The position numbers and the translations under genes are program-made. A DNA stretch of 64,000 nt, taken from positions 1,736,001 to 1,800,000 of the forward strand of contig JACKHC010000001.1 of NCBI GenBank assembly GCA_020639235.1. The letters run 5' to 3'. This document shows positions 1-8,589 of this stretch, piece by piece (positions within the stretch are counted from its first letter, which is position 1; every line of letters starts with the position of its first letter). Origin of the DNA: Phycisphaeraceae bacterium (GTDB lineage: Bacteria; Planctomycetota; Phycisphaerae; Phycisphaerales; UBA1924). The notes beneath the pieces were generated by a model. It was not told the DNA's origin. It was given only the letters and a program-made list of their open reading frames with translations, and did not search any database.

Positions 1-224
1 CCAAGGAAGCCGTCCTCAAAGCGCTCGGCACCGGATGGAGCCAGGGCATCGCGTGGACCGACATCGAAGTCACCCGCGGCCCGGCGGGCGAGCCGGGCGT
101 CCGACTATCGGGCAAGGCCAAGTCCATCGCCGACTCCCTGGGCATCGGGCGATGGGTCCTCTCCCTGAGCCACACCGAGAACTACGCCGTCGCCTCCGCG
201 ATCGGCCTCCAGATGCTCGCCTGA
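1..224 (+). CDS. acpS: Holo-[acyl-carrier-protein] synthase, C-terminal part
   Basis: The 5' end lies outside the window. The reading frame starting at base 3 gives KEAVLKALGTGW, then GEPGVRLSGKA and LSLSHTENYAVA before TGA at 222-224. These are the conserved blocks of AcpS, which moves 4'-phosphopantetheine from CoA to the serine of apo-acyl carrier protein: the KEAxxKALGTG block carries Mg/CoA-contacting residues, and the SLSHT block is near the C-terminus of the family. About 73 residues of a usual 120-130 are visible. The next gene starts 35 bases downstream on the same strand. Confidence 0.9.
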   Translation, partial: KEAVLKALGTGWSQGIAWTDIEVTRGPAGEPGVRLSGKAKSIADSLGIGRWVLSLSHTENYAVASAIGLQMLA

Positions 225-243
225 TTGCGGTCCCCGCCGGGTA

Positions 244-252
244 TGTGGATAA
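244..252 (-). promoter_or_regulatory. Perfect consensus DnaA-box 9-mer (isolated)
   Basis: The + strand reads TGTGGATAA, the reverse complement of the DnaA box TTATCCACA. It sits in the short gap between acpS and the SPOR-like gene. Only one box was noticed here, so it may be a chance match or a DnaA regulatory site rather than part of an origin. Confidence 0.3.
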
Positions 253-259
253 TCGGCCC

Positions 260-1012
260 ATGCGCCGGGACAAGAACGCACCCCGCCTCTACGAACTGCT
301 CGGCGAGAGCCCCCCCTCGCAGGACCGTCTCCGCGCGCCCCTCGTCCCTCGACCGGTCCGGGTCGATCTGCCCGCCGACGACGCGGCTCCGAAGTCGCGA
401 GTCTCGGGCAACGGACGGACGATCCAACTCCCGGCCGGGTACGCGTTCTTCGCGATTGCATTCCTCCTGCTGGCCCTGATTCTGGGCTACTTCATCGGGT
501 ACGCCAAGCGCGGCCGCGAGTACACCCGCGAGCAGGCGCGCCTCGCTGCCGAGCAGACGCCCGACAACACGATCCCGATCCGCGACCCCCTCGCCGAGCC
601 GTCCGGCACCGAGCCGAGGGTCAATTCGCCCCGGCAGACCCCTTCGAACTCGAACTCCGGCGCGTCCAACCCGCCCCTCCAGCCCCGCGCCATCATTATC
701 GAACGGGGCGACCCCGACCCGCGCGAGCCGGGGCTCAACTACTTCATCGCCGCCCGTCTCCCCCCCGAAAACGCCATCCAGGCCGCCGAATACCTCACTT
801 CTCGGGGTGTTCCCGCCGCCCGTCTCGCGCCCGACCGCGACAATTGGTGTAAAGTAATCGCCCTGCGTGGGTTCGACGCCTCCTCGGTCCGAGGCCCCGA
901 AGCCGAAAAACTCGCGGATCAGATCCGCGCCATCGGACGGGACTTCAAGCGGAACGAGCGGGGCGGCGACGACTTCGCCAGCACATACCCGGAGAAGTAC
1001 ACCGGGAACTGA
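260..1012 (+). CDS. Single-pass membrane protein with SPOR-like C-terminal domain
   Basis: 250 residues from ATG 260; the in-frame sequence further upstream overlaps acpS and does not look coding. Residues 1-55 are a charged cytoplasmic segment. Residues about 58-79 form one strong transmembrane helix (AFFAIAFLLLALILGYFIGY). A Pro/Asn/Ser-rich linker to about residue 150 follows. The last 90 residues (NYFIAARLPPENAIQAAEYL and on, with a predicted beta-alpha-beta order) resemble the SPOR-type peptidoglycan-binding folds common in planctomycetes. The role is probably at the cell envelope, but no catalytic motif is visible. The SPOR assignment is by resemblance only. Confidence 0.6.
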   Translation: MRRDKNAPRLYELLGESPPSQDRLRAPLVPRPVRVDLPADDAAPKSRVSGNGRTIQLPAGYAFFAIAFLLLALILGYFIGYAKRGREYTREQARLAAEQTPDNTIPIRDPLAEPSGTEPRVNSPRQTPSNSNSGASNPPLQPRAIIIERGDPDPREPGLNYFIAARLPPENAIQAAEYLTSRGVPAARLAPDRDNWCKVIALRGFDASSVRGPEAEKLADQIRAIGRDFKRNERGGDDFASTYPEKYTGN

Positions 1013-1093
1013 GCCAACGCTCGTTCCCGTTCATCAGTCAATGTTCGGCGCACCGTCACACCGCGGCCGCTCCGATGAAAGGATATCTGAGCC

Positions 1094-1258
1094 ATGAGTC
1101 TGGACCGTTCTCTCAAGACCGGGGGCAACCTCACACAGCACCGCAATGTTCTCAAGCGCGACGAGCGCATCAAGAAGCTCACCGAGACCAAGGGCTTCGA
1201 CAAAGAGCAGAAGCCCGTGCTGGGCCTCGTCAAGACCGCCAACCGCAAGGCCAAGTGA
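1094..1258 (+). CDS. Small basic protein of the PVC superphylum (TIGR04137-like)
   Basis: A 54-residue gene read by hand: MSLDRSLKTGG, then QHRNVLKRDERIKKL, then KPVLGLVKT and a Lys-rich end. This matches the short basic family of Planctomycetes, Verrucomicrobia and Chlamydiae, with its central RNVLKRxERIxxL block and GLxKTK ending. Its biochemical role is not established; a ribosome or RNA association has been suggested from its composition. AAAGGA lies upstream of ATG 1094. It stands alone between the SPOR-like gene and the aminotransferase, and was recognised by sequence pattern, not by a search. Confidence 0.82.
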   Translation: MSLDRSLKTGGNLTQHRNVLKRDERIKKLTETKGFDKEQKPVLGLVKTANRKAK

Positions 1259-1342
1259 ACGCCGCCGCCCGCGCGTTCGTAACCAAGAGTCCGACGCAGA
1301 CACACCGCGCAAACGCATTGATTGCGCGTCAAGGGTGACGGT

Positions 1343-2524
1343 ATGGACGCCGATCGTCTCATCTCAGACCGGTGCAAAGGCGTTCAGGCCTCGGGCATCC
1401 GCCGCGTCTTCGAACTCGGTGCGCAGCTCACGAACCCCATCGACCTCTCCATCGGCCAGCCCGACTTCCCCGTCCCGGATCCCGTCAAGCGCGCCGCCAT
1501 CGAAGCCATCGAGCAGAACCGCAACGGCTACACCCTGAGCCAGGGCGTCCCCGCGCTCCGCCAGGCGTGCTCCAAACGCATCGCCGACGATCTCGGTTGG
1601 CCGAGCGACACGGGCGCGCCCCAGTCCGATGTGGGCCTGATGGTCACCACCGGCACCTCCGGCGCGCTCTTCCTCATGATGATGGCCCTGCTCTCGCCGG
1701 GCGACGAGATCATCATCCCCGACCCCTACTTCGTCGCTTACCCCTCCATGGCGTCCATCTGCGGCGGGGTCGCCGTCCGGTGCGACACCTACCCCGATTT
1801 CCGCATGACCGCCGAGCGCGTCGAGCCGCTCATCACAAAGCGCACCAAGGCGGTTCTCCTCAACTCGCCCGGCAACCCCACCGGCGTCGTCATGTCGCAA
1901 AGGGAGTGCCGGGAACTCCTCGAACTCTGCCGGCGCAAGGGCATCGTCCTGATCTCCGACGAAATCTACGACGAGTTCTGCTTCGCCGATGCTCAAGAAG
2001 CCGGCAATGGGGGGGGCGTTTGTCCGTCGCCCGCGCGCGAGCCGAACTCGCACAATGATGTTCTGGTCATCCGCGGGTTCGGCAAGACCTACGGCTGCAC
2101 CGGGTGGCGCATGGGATTCGTCGCCGGCCCGAAATGGCTCATCACCGAGATGACCAAGATGCAGCAGTTCACCTATGTCTGCGCGCCCGCGCCGCTGCAA
2201 TGGGGGTGCGTCCCGACATTCGATGTCGATATGGCCCCGACCGTCCAGCGATATGCCAAGCGCCGCGACATGGTCACGCAACGCCTGGGCGAAGTCACCG
2301 ATGTCGCCCGCCCCGGCGGCGCGTTCTACGCATTCGTCAAGGTCCCGGGCCGCATGAACATGACCGGCCAGCAGTTCTTCGAGAAGGCGCTCCAGCGCAA
2401 CCTCCTGCTCATCCCGGGAGGCGTCTTCTCCGACCGTGACACGCACTTCCGCATCTCCTACGCGACCGCGCCCGACAAACTCGAGCGCGGCCTGGAGGTG
2501 CTCGTCGAACTCATGAAGCAGTAA
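1343..2524 (+). CDS. Class I/II pyridoxal-phosphate aminotransferase
   Basis: 393 residues from ATG 1343, which has AAGGG seven bases upstream; an in-frame TTG at 1322 lacks this support. Fold-type I features run in order: the N-terminal DLSIGQPDFPVP block, the substrate-loop region NGYTLSQGVPALRQA, NSPGNPTGVV, the cofactor aspartate in LISDEIYDEF, and the Schiff-base lysine in RGFGKTYGCTGWRMGF. An insertion of about 15 residues after the aspartate (AGNGGGVCPSPAREP) is unusual for the family. The substrate cannot be fixed from sequence; aspartate or a similar amino acid is likely. gap follows 29 bases downstream and may be cotranscribed. Confidence 0.88.
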   Translation: MDADRLISDRCKGVQASGIRRVFELGAQLTNPIDLSIGQPDFPVPDPVKRAAIEAIEQNRNGYTLSQGVPALRQACSKRIADDLGWPSDTGAPQSDVGLMVTTGTSGALFLMMMALLSPGDEIIIPDPYFVAYPSMASICGGVAVRCDTYPDFRMTAERVEPLITKRTKAVLLNSPGNPTGVVMSQRECRELLELCRRKGIVLISDEIYDEFCFADAQEAGNGGGVCPSPAREPNSHNDVLVIRGFGKTYGCTGWRMGFVAGPKWLITEMTKMQQFTYVCAPAPLQWGCVPTFDVDMAPTVQRYAKRRDMVTQRLGEVTDVARPGGAFYAFVKVPGRMNMTGQQFFEKALQRNLLLIPGGVFSDRDTHFRISYATAPDKLERGLEVLVELMKQ

Positions 2525-2553
2525 GCAGCAGAGAGAAAGGAACAGGAAGTCCA

Positions 2554-3567
2554 ATGGCAATTCGGATCGGGATCAACGGCTTCGGACGCATCGGGCGCCT
2601 CGTCTACCGCGCCGCCTTCGGCAACGGCTTCGAGATCGTCGCCGTCAACGACCTCGTCCCCTCGGACAACCTCGCCTATCTCCTCCGCTACGACACCGCG
2701 CACGGACGCTTCGCCCACAAAGTCGAGTCGCATGACGGAGACTTCGTCGTCGGCGGCAAGAAGACCAAGTGCTTCGCGGAGCGCGACCCCGCCGCGATCA
2801 AGTGGGGCGACATGGGCGTCGACTATGTCATCGAGTCCACGGGCATCTTCGCCGACGAGGCCGGCGCCTCCAAGCACATCGCGGGCGGCGCCAAGCGCGT
2901 CCTCATCTCCGCGCCGACCAAGTCGCCCGAGAGCGTGCCCACATTCGTCTACAAGGTGAACCACGAGCAGTACGACCCCAAGAAGCACCGCATCCTGTCC
3001 AACGCTTCTTGCACCACCAACTGCCTGGCGCCCGTCGCCAAAGTCATCGACGACGAGTTCGGCCTCGCCGAGGGTCTTATGACCACCGTCCACGCCGTCA
3101 CCGCCTCCCAGCCCACGCAGGACGGCCCCTCCAAGAAAGACTTCCGCGGCGGTCGCAACGCCTATCAGAACATCATCCCCGCCTCCACCGGCGCCGCCAA
3201 AGCCGTTGCGCTCTGCCTCCCGCAACTCAAGGGCAAACTGACCGGCATGTCATTCCGCGTGCCGACCGTCGATGTCTCCGCCGTCGATCTCACCTTCAAG
3301 ACCAACAAATCCACATCGCTCGACGCGATCAGCGCCGCCATGAAGAAGTGCGCCGAAGGCGCGATGAAGGGCGTGCTCGAGTACACCGACGACGAGGTCG
3401 TCTCAAGCGACTTCATCGGACACCCCGCCTCGTCCATCTACGACGCCGGCGCGGGTATCCAACTCAACGATCACTTCTTCAAGATCGTCTCGTGGTACGA
3501 CAACGAGTGGGGCTATTCCAACCGCTGCCTCGACATGCTCCGCTATATGGCCTCTCGTGAGTCCTGA
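2554..3567 (+). CDS. gap: Glyceraldehyde-3-phosphate dehydrogenase, type I
   Basis: 337 residues, the normal length. It catalyses the NAD(P)-dependent phosphorylating oxidation of glyceraldehyde 3-phosphate in glycolysis. The N-terminal dinucleotide fold reads INGFGRIGRLVYRAA; the catalytic cysteine is C153 in SNASCTTNCLAP; the partner histidine is in TTVHAVTASQ; the C-terminal WYDNEWGYSNR block is complete. An AGAAAGGAA ribosome-binding site precedes ATG 2554. The stop codon abuts the stop of the convergent sulfotransferase gene with no bases between, so the two transcripts must overlap or share a terminator. Confidence 0.97.
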   Translation: MAIRIGINGFGRIGRLVYRAAFGNGFEIVAVNDLVPSDNLAYLLRYDTAHGRFAHKVESHDGDFVVGGKKTKCFAERDPAAIKWGDMGVDYVIESTGIFADEAGASKHIAGGAKRVLISAPTKSPESVPTFVYKVNHEQYDPKKHRILSNASCTTNCLAPVAKVIDDEFGLAEGLMTTVHAVTASQPTQDGPSKKDFRGGRNAYQNIIPASTGAAKAVALCLPQLKGKLTGMSFRVPTVDVSAVDLTFKTNKSTSLDAISAAMKKCAEGAMKGVLEYTDDEVVSSDFIGHPASSIYDAGAGIQLNDHFFKIVSWYDNEWGYSNRCLDMLRYMASRES

Positions 3568-5109
3568 TCACTCCGCGGGCTCGTACCCGAACTCGTCAAC
3601 GAACCGAGCGAGCGTCGCCTGCACCCCCCTCAGGTGACGTTCGTATCGTTTCCACCGACCCCGTGCGCTTGGGTTCACCGGCCTCGTGATCGCCTCGTAA
3701 CTCGGCGTCATCACCTGGCGGCTCGCTGCGATCTCGTGGAACCGCAGCACATCGTCGTGCCACGCGCACCCCGAAAACTCGATCATCTCCTGCGCCTTCC
3801 CCTTGAAGTCCGCGACGATGTCCTCGTACCGAGTCTGCTTCCATTCCAGAGGCAGTTGCTCCCGCACACCGAGCCACAGGGCTATCCCCTTCGCGTACAA
3901 ACCAGCCGTCCGCTCTGCCGTGATCAGGTCCACCGTGAACTGTGTCAGCCCGTAGTCCTGCATCACGTTGCTGACGATCGCGTCGCGCGGATCGCGGATC
4001 ACCACCAGCATCTTCGCATCCGGGAACACGCGCCCGATCAGCCCCGCGTGGATGATGTTGAACGGGACCTTGTCCACGAACAACGACCCCGCCGCCAGAC
4101 TCCCAACCGCCCGCTTCACGCTCTTGAAGTACGCCTCCCGCAGCTTCTTCACATCGGTATCCGTCAGCAGCGCGATCGACTGCGGGAAGGGCACGCCTTC
4201 GCCCCGCTTCCCAAGGACCCGCGCCACGCCCATCATCACCTGCTCGTGGAAGTACGGCTCCTCATCGGACGATCGAATTTCCGGATGCGCCGCAAGGATA
4301 TTCTCGACCATCGTCGTGCCCGATCGCGGGAACCCGACAACAAACATCAACCGCGGGTGCTTGTCGTTCGGCGCGCCGTGCCCGAGCGTCCCGCGACCCT
4401 CGTCAGACGCATAGAACTCCGCGTACCGGTCGCAGAGCGTCGGATACAGACGAATATCCAGCGACTTGAATCCGGGCGACGCCATGAGCGTCGCCGCCGC
4501 CGACCCGCACGCATCCCATGCCCCATCGTAGTCCCCCAGTTTGTCCAGGCACGCCGCCATCAGGTACTGCGCCTTGGCCAGCAGCCGCGGCTCCGTCAGA
4601 GCCGGCATCAGCGCGGCAAGCCGAGCCCGCGCCGCCTCAAAGTCACCGCTCCGATGATCCAGATGCGCCACGAGCAGACCGGCAAACGGATGCCCCGCAT
4701 CCAGCGCCAGTGCTCGCTCCGCCGAAGCCCGGGCCTCCGCCACCTTGTGCACAGACTCGTAGCACCATCCGATCTCGGCGTGCGCCCACGGATTGCTCGG
4801 CTCAAGCCGACCCAACTGCGCAAATGCTTCGATCGCCTCGTCCATCTTCCGCGCTGAGCGCAATGTCGTCGCCAGATTCTGCCATACGCTCGCGTTGCTG
4901 GGCACGATCTTTGCCGCACGCCGCAGACACCGCAGCGCCTCTTCGTACTTCCTCTGTCGCGCCAGCAGCGCGCCGAGCATGTTCATCGCCGGTGCCGCGT
5001 TCGGTGCCGCCGAGAGCACGCTCCGGTACCCGCGCTCCGCCACATCCAGCCGCCCCGACTGGTGGGCCTCAACCGCGGCTTTCATGATGTCATTCGGGTT
5101 CGTGCTCAC
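3568..5109 (-). CDS. TPR-repeat protein fused to a sulfotransferase domain
   Basis: 513 residues if started at GTG 5109; ATG 5085 is an equally possible start, and the sequence before it does not look coding. The N-terminal 220 residues are tetratricopeptide repeats (for example SGRLDVAERGYRSVLSAAPN and YEEALRCLRRAAKIVPSNA). The C-terminal half has the PAPS-dependent sulfotransferase 5' phosphate loop FVVGFPRSGTTMVENIL and the later block KMLVVIRDPRDAIVSN, which binds the 3' phosphate. Such TPR-sulfotransferases are common in planctomycetes and proteobacteria; the acceptor is unknown and could be a protein or a polysaccharide. There is no signal peptide, so it is probably cytoplasmic or peripheral. 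Confidence 0.82.
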   Translation of the reverse strand: MSTNPNDIMKAAVEAHQSGRLDVAERGYRSVLSAAPNAAPAMNMLGALLARQRKYEEALRCLRRAAKIVPSNASVWQNLATTLRSARKMDEAIEAFAQLGRLEPSNPWAHAEIGWCYESVHKVAEARASAERALALDAGHPFAGLLVAHLDHRSGDFEAARARLAALMPALTEPRLLAKAQYLMAACLDKLGDYDGAWDACGSAAATLMASPGFKSLDIRLYPTLCDRYAEFYASDEGRGTLGHGAPNDKHPRLMFVVGFPRSGTTMVENILAAHPEIRSSDEEPYFHEQVMMGVARVLGKRGEGVPFPQSIALLTDTDVKKLREAYFKSVKRAVGSLAAGSLFVDKVPFNIIHAGLIGRVFPDAKMLVVIRDPRDAIVSNVMQDYGLTQFTVDLITAERTAGLYAKGIALWLGVREQLPLEWKQTRYEDIVADFKGKAQEMIEFSGCAWHDDVLRFHEIAASRQVMTPSYEAITRPVNPSARGRWKRYERHLRGVQATLARFVDEFGYEPAE

Positions 5110-5280
5110 CGGGCCGCGGAGGTTATCGGGGAAAGCGATTCGAGACACGTAGCAACCCCCCGCGATCCCCTGCGAATAGTGGGGCGTCCCCGCCGTCCGC
5201 CTGCAACGGTCGTCGGGGCTCTGACGAACGCCCGCCACCGGGCGGGGGGGACAAGGGAATCATCAGCGGGCAGGGATGCG

Positions 5281-6849
5281 ATGAATAAGCCGATCAAGTC
5301 GACAGACCCCCAACCGTTGACACCGCGCGGCGCGGGGTCTAGTTTCACGCCCGCCTCCGCCAATGGGAGGGGGCGCGCGTCTGTCGGAGTCGGCATGGCC
5401 TATCAAGATCCGAACGAAGAATCCAAGCTGCCCATGCCCGGCACCGAGCGCAAGAACGCCGACGCCTCGAAGCCATCAAACGCGCCCCCCAAGCCCGCCG
5501 ACACCCTCACGGTCCTGACCGGCGGCGCCCAGAACGAACCACCCAAGCCGGCCAAGCCCCAGGCATCATCCGGCGCCTCTGTCGCGGGCCGCTCCACCGC
5601 AGGGCCCAACGGCGGCTCCGCCATCGACACGATCCTCGGCCGCCTCGTGATCGAGCAAGGGCTCGCCACGCGTTCCGAAGTCGAAGAGTGCATCAAGAGC
5701 CGACCCGGCGAAGACCTCTCCGGTCAGTCGCTCGCCTCGCTCCTGATCGACCGCGACTATGTCACCAAGCGCCAGCTCGAGCGACTACGCCTCCAGGTTG
5801 AAGAAGAACGCAAGGGCCAGCAGATACCCGGCTATCGGGTCGAGGGCAAACTCGGCGCCGGCGCGATGGCGCAGGTCTTCAAAGCGCGCCAGCTCAGTCT
5901 CGACCGGCTCGTGGCGATCAAGGTCCTCCCGCGCAAGCACTCCAACAACCCGCAGTTCATCGAGCGCTTCTACGCCGAGGGCAAGGCCGCGGCTGCGCTC
6001 AATCACCCCAACGTCGTGCAGGCGTACGATGTCGGTCAGGCCGGAGAGTTCCACTACTTCGTCATGGAGTATGTCGAGGGCTCGACCGTCCACGACCGCA
6101 TCGTCGCCAACAAGCGCACCCCCGAGCGCGAAGCGCTCGATATCGCCATCTCCGTCGCCGATGCGCTCCGCCACGCCCACGACAAGGGCCTGATCCACCG
6201 CGACGTCAAACCCAAGAACATCATGATCACGCCCGATGGCGTCGTGAAGCTCGCCGACCTCGGCCTGGCCCGCGCCATCGACGACAAGGACGCCGCACTC
6301 GCCGAGCAGGGCAAGGCCTACGGCACGCCGTACTACATCTCGCCCGAACAGATCCGCGGCGAAGTCAACGTCGGCGCGCAGGCCGACATCTACTCCCTCG
6401 GTGCCACGCTCTACCACATGGTCACCGGGCAGGTGCCCTTCAACGGCCAGAATCCGAATGAGGTCATGCAGAAGCACCTCAAAGCGCCGCTCGTCCCGCC
6501 GGACCATGTCAATCCCAAACTCAGCGCGGGTATCTCCGAGGTCATCGAGAAGATGATGGCCAAGTCCCGCCGGGACCGCTACCGCGACTGCGGCGAAGTC
6601 CTCGTCGATCTCAAAGCCGTCCGAGCGGGCGAAGTACCGCCCCATGCGCACAAGGAAACGACAACCGCCATGCTCGCCGAGGTCGCCCAGATGACCACCT
6701 CGCAGGCGCCGGCGATCGTCGAGGACCGCTCTCAGGCCCCCTCGCCCTTCTCCGACGGACGCGTCAAGACGATGGTTGTCGTCCTCATCGCCGTCCTCGC
6801 GTACGCCATCGGGATCACGATTTTCGCCGCCTTCGCCGCGATGAGCTGA
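5281..6849 (+). CDS. Membrane-anchored Ser/Thr protein kinase with N-terminal MshEN-like domain
   Basis: 522 residues from ATG 5281. Residues 1-115 are Pro/Ala-rich and probably disordered. Residues about 118-175 (LGRLVIEQGLATRSEVEECI and on) resemble the GspE/PilB N-terminal (MshEN) fold often found before kinase domains in this class. The Hanks-type kinase domain spans about 183-445: Gly loop GKLGAGAMAQVF, ATP lysine K214 in VAIK, catalytic D308 in HRDVKPKN, metal-binding D326 in ADLGLA (DLG in place of DFG), then GTPYYISPEQ. Residues about 496-518 form one C-terminal transmembrane helix, so the kinase faces the cytoplasm. The gene is divergent from the sulfotransferase gene. Confidence 0.9.
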   Translation: MNKPIKSTDPQPLTPRGAGSSFTPASANGRGRASVGVGMAYQDPNEESKLPMPGTERKNADASKPSNAPPKPADTLTVLTGGAQNEPPKPAKPQASSGASVAGRSTAGPNGGSAIDTILGRLVIEQGLATRSEVEECIKSRPGEDLSGQSLASLLIDRDYVTKRQLERLRLQVEEERKGQQIPGYRVEGKLGAGAMAQVFKARQLSLDRLVAIKVLPRKHSNNPQFIERFYAEGKAAAALNHPNVVQAYDVGQAGEFHYFVMEYVEGSTVHDRIVANKRTPEREALDIAISVADALRHAHDKGLIHRDVKPKNIMITPDGVVKLADLGLARAIDDKDAALAEQGKAYGTPYYISPEQIRGEVNVGAQADIYSLGATLYHMVTGQVPFNGQNPNEVMQKHLKAPLVPPDHVNPKLSAGISEVIEKMMAKSRRDRYRDCGEVLVDLKAVRAGEVPPHAHKETTTAMLAEVAQMTTSQAPAIVEDRSQAPSPFSDGRVKTMVVVLIAVLAYAIGITIFAAFAAMS

Positions 6850-6955
6850 TCCCGGCCCCCCAAACGGAGCGATAGGATCGGCGTGCGTTCACCGATCGAT
6901 ACAATGCGCGCCGACAACGCACCAACCACAATCGCATGCAACGGAGGCGCCCAAA

Positions 6956-7603
6956 ATGGAACTCTATATCGACACCGCAAACCTCGATGAGATCAAGCAG
7001 GCCCACGACATGGGCGTGCTCGACGGCGTCACAACCAATCCCTCCCTCATCGCCAAGGAGGGCATCGACTACGCCAAACGTCTCGCCGAAATCTGCGAAG
7101 TCGTCGACGGCCCCGTCTCCGCCGAAGTCATCGCCACCGACTACAAGGGCATGATGAAGGAAGGCCGCGACCGCGCCAAGATCGCCGACAACATCGTGGT
7201 CAAACTCCCGTGCACCGTCGATGGCCTGCGCGCCTGCAAGGAACTCTCCGACGAGGGCACCCGCACGAATCTCACGCTCTGCTTCCAGCCGCTCCAGGCG
7301 ATGCTCGTCGCCAAGGCCGGGGCGTTCCTCGTGTCGCCGTTCATCGGACGTCTGGATGACATCGGCGAAGAAGGCATGGCCCTCATCCGGCAGATCCGCG
7401 CCATCTACGACAACTACGGCTTCGAGACCATGATCCTCGCCGCATCCATCCGCCACCCCATGCACGTCGTCGAATGCGCGCTCGTCGGGTGCGATGTCGC
7501 CACCGTCCCCTTCAAGGTTATCCAGCAGATGATGAACCACCCCCTGACCGACAGCGGCCTCGCGAAGTTCGTCGCCGACTACAAGAAGGCGTTCGGTGGG
7601 TGA
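6956..7603 (+). CDS. fsa: Fructose-6-phosphate aldolase / transaldolase-like protein
   Basis: 215 residues, typical of the short (FSA/TalC) transaldolase subfamily rather than the 310-residue enzymes. It starts MELYIDTANLDEIKQA; the Schiff-base lysine is K83 in NIVVKLPCT; GVTTNPSLIAKEG, LCFQPLQAMLVAKAGA and SPFIGRLDDIG are conserved. It should act either in the non-oxidative pentose phosphate pathway or in reversible fructose-6-phosphate cleavage; sequence alone does not separate the two. The start lies downstream of a TACAAT hexamer (6900-6905) that could serve as a -10 element, with no convincing -35. Confidence 0.88.
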   Translation: MELYIDTANLDEIKQAHDMGVLDGVTTNPSLIAKEGIDYAKRLAEICEVVDGPVSAEVIATDYKGMMKEGRDRAKIADNIVVKLPCTVDGLRACKELSDEGTRTNLTLCFQPLQAMLVAKAGAFLVSPFIGRLDDIGEEGMALIRQIRAIYDNYGFETMILAASIRHPMHVVECALVGCDVATVPFKVIQQMMNHPLTDSGLAKFVADYKKAFGG

Positions 7604-7610
7604 AGTACCG

Positions 7611-7670
7611 CTTCCTCCCCCGTCGCCGACGGGGGAGGTGTCGCGACAAAGTCGTGACGGAGGGGGTTCC
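7611..7670. repeat. Double-hairpin palindromic repeat element
   Basis: Between the aldolase and RidA genes. The first hairpin is a perfect 11-bp stem (CCTCCCCCGTC at 7614-7624, loop GCC, arm at 7628-7638). The second is GTCGCGAC (7640-7647), loop AAA, GTCGTGAC (7651-7658): eight pairs including one G:T. GGAGGGGG follows and could also pair with the first arm. The layout resembles short dispersed bacterial palindromes with CCTCC/GGAGG borders. Only this copy was noticed in the window. It could also terminate both convergent genes. Confidence 0.6.
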
Positions 7671-7702
7671 TCAGAATGCCCTCTCGCAATGCGCGAATGT
7701 TC

Positions 7703-8170
7703 TCAATCCACCAGAAAGGTAAACTCGATCTCGACCGGCGCATCCAGCGGCAGCGACGACACGCCCACCGCCGCCCGCGCGTGCCGCCCGTTCTCGCCCA
7801 GCAGTTCAACCAGCAGGTCCGAAGCACCGTTCCCCACCTTGGGCTGTTCCGCGAACCCCTCACCCGCATTGACGAACACCCCGAGCCGCACCACGCGCCG
7901 GAGGCGCTCGAACGACCCGATCTCGCCGAGCAGCGCCGCCAGCCCGTTCACCACGCACTGCCGGGCGCACTTCTGGGCGGTCTCGATCGAGACCTGACCC
8001 GGCACCCGCCCAGTCGCCATCAACTTCCCCTTCTCGAAGGGCAGCTGCCCGGAAATGAAAACCAGCGAGCCCGAATGCACCGCGACCGACGGCACGTAGC
8101 TCGCCACCGGCTTGGGGGCCTCCGGAATCGTGATCCCCAGGCGGTCCAGTCGCGCTTCGAGATTCGGCAT
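7703..8170 (-). CDS. RidA/YjgF family protein
   Basis: 155 residues from ATG 8170, which begins MPNLEARLDRLGI. The RidA fold elements are PKPVASYVPSVAVHSG, LVFISGQLPF, the central helix region, and RAAVGVSSLPLDAPVEIEF near the C-terminus, where RidA has its conserved Arg and Glu. Family members hydrolyse reactive enamine/imine intermediates from PLP enzymes. The roughly 155-residue length and long N-terminus place it in the YjgH/TdcF-like longer subgroup, whose substrates are not well known. It is convergent with the aldolase gene. Confidence 0.85.
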   Translation of the reverse strand: MPNLEARLDRLGITIPEAPKPVASYVPSVAVHSGSLVFISGQLPFEKGKLMATGRVPGQVSIETAQKCARQCVVNGLAALLGEIGSFERLRRVVRLGVFVNAGEGFAEQPKVGNGASDLLVELLGENGRHARAAVGVSSLPLDAPVEIEFTFLVD

Positions 8171-8589
8171 AACTGCGGCTCCATGTGCGGATGGTGTTCG
8201 GAATCGCCCGCATGGTGGGAATCTGGGTCGTCTCCCCGGAATTGAGCGGAACCATTCCGTGTTGACATGCGGATAGTGGCAGGTATCGTACCGTTTCGGA
8301 TATCCGATCCTGACGGAAGACTCAACGCGAGTCGCGGCAAGTAGATGCACTTATCCGATTGCCGATGATCTCCGCGGCTCTCTCGATGAGCACTCCCGTC
8401 GACAACCCGACCGGCCCGCATTCGCGGCGCCAAACTCCCGAATCAACCCTTCATCAGGGTATTCGGCGATCCCTGTTGTCGAGTCTCGCCAATCCGCGGT
8501 ATGGTCGCGGCCCACGCGAGTGGAGATTCAGTCCAAACACAGCGGCCACGCGCAATCCCGCCGTGCCCGCAAGCAAGCGGAGTTATGCA
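8171..8589. other. 419-bp divergent intergenic region
   Basis: This separates RidA (leftward) from the first prepilin gene (rightward). No coding frame in it has a convincing start or codon pattern. A possible sigma-70 promoter for the prepilin gene is TTGTCG at 8476-8481 and TATGGT at 8500-8505, with an 18-base spacer. The region 8171-8350 is relatively AT-richer and probably holds the RidA promoter. Confidence 0.5.

Noticed and set aside
1364..2560. 398-residue open frame on the - strand
   Set aside because: It is the antisense shadow of the aminotransferase gene; composition is Asp/Gly/Ala-rich with no known fold, as expected in high-GC DNA.
3634..4857. 407-residue open frame on the + strand
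   Set aside because: It is antisense to the TPR-sulfotransferase, with an Arg/His/Pro-rich product typical of shadows.
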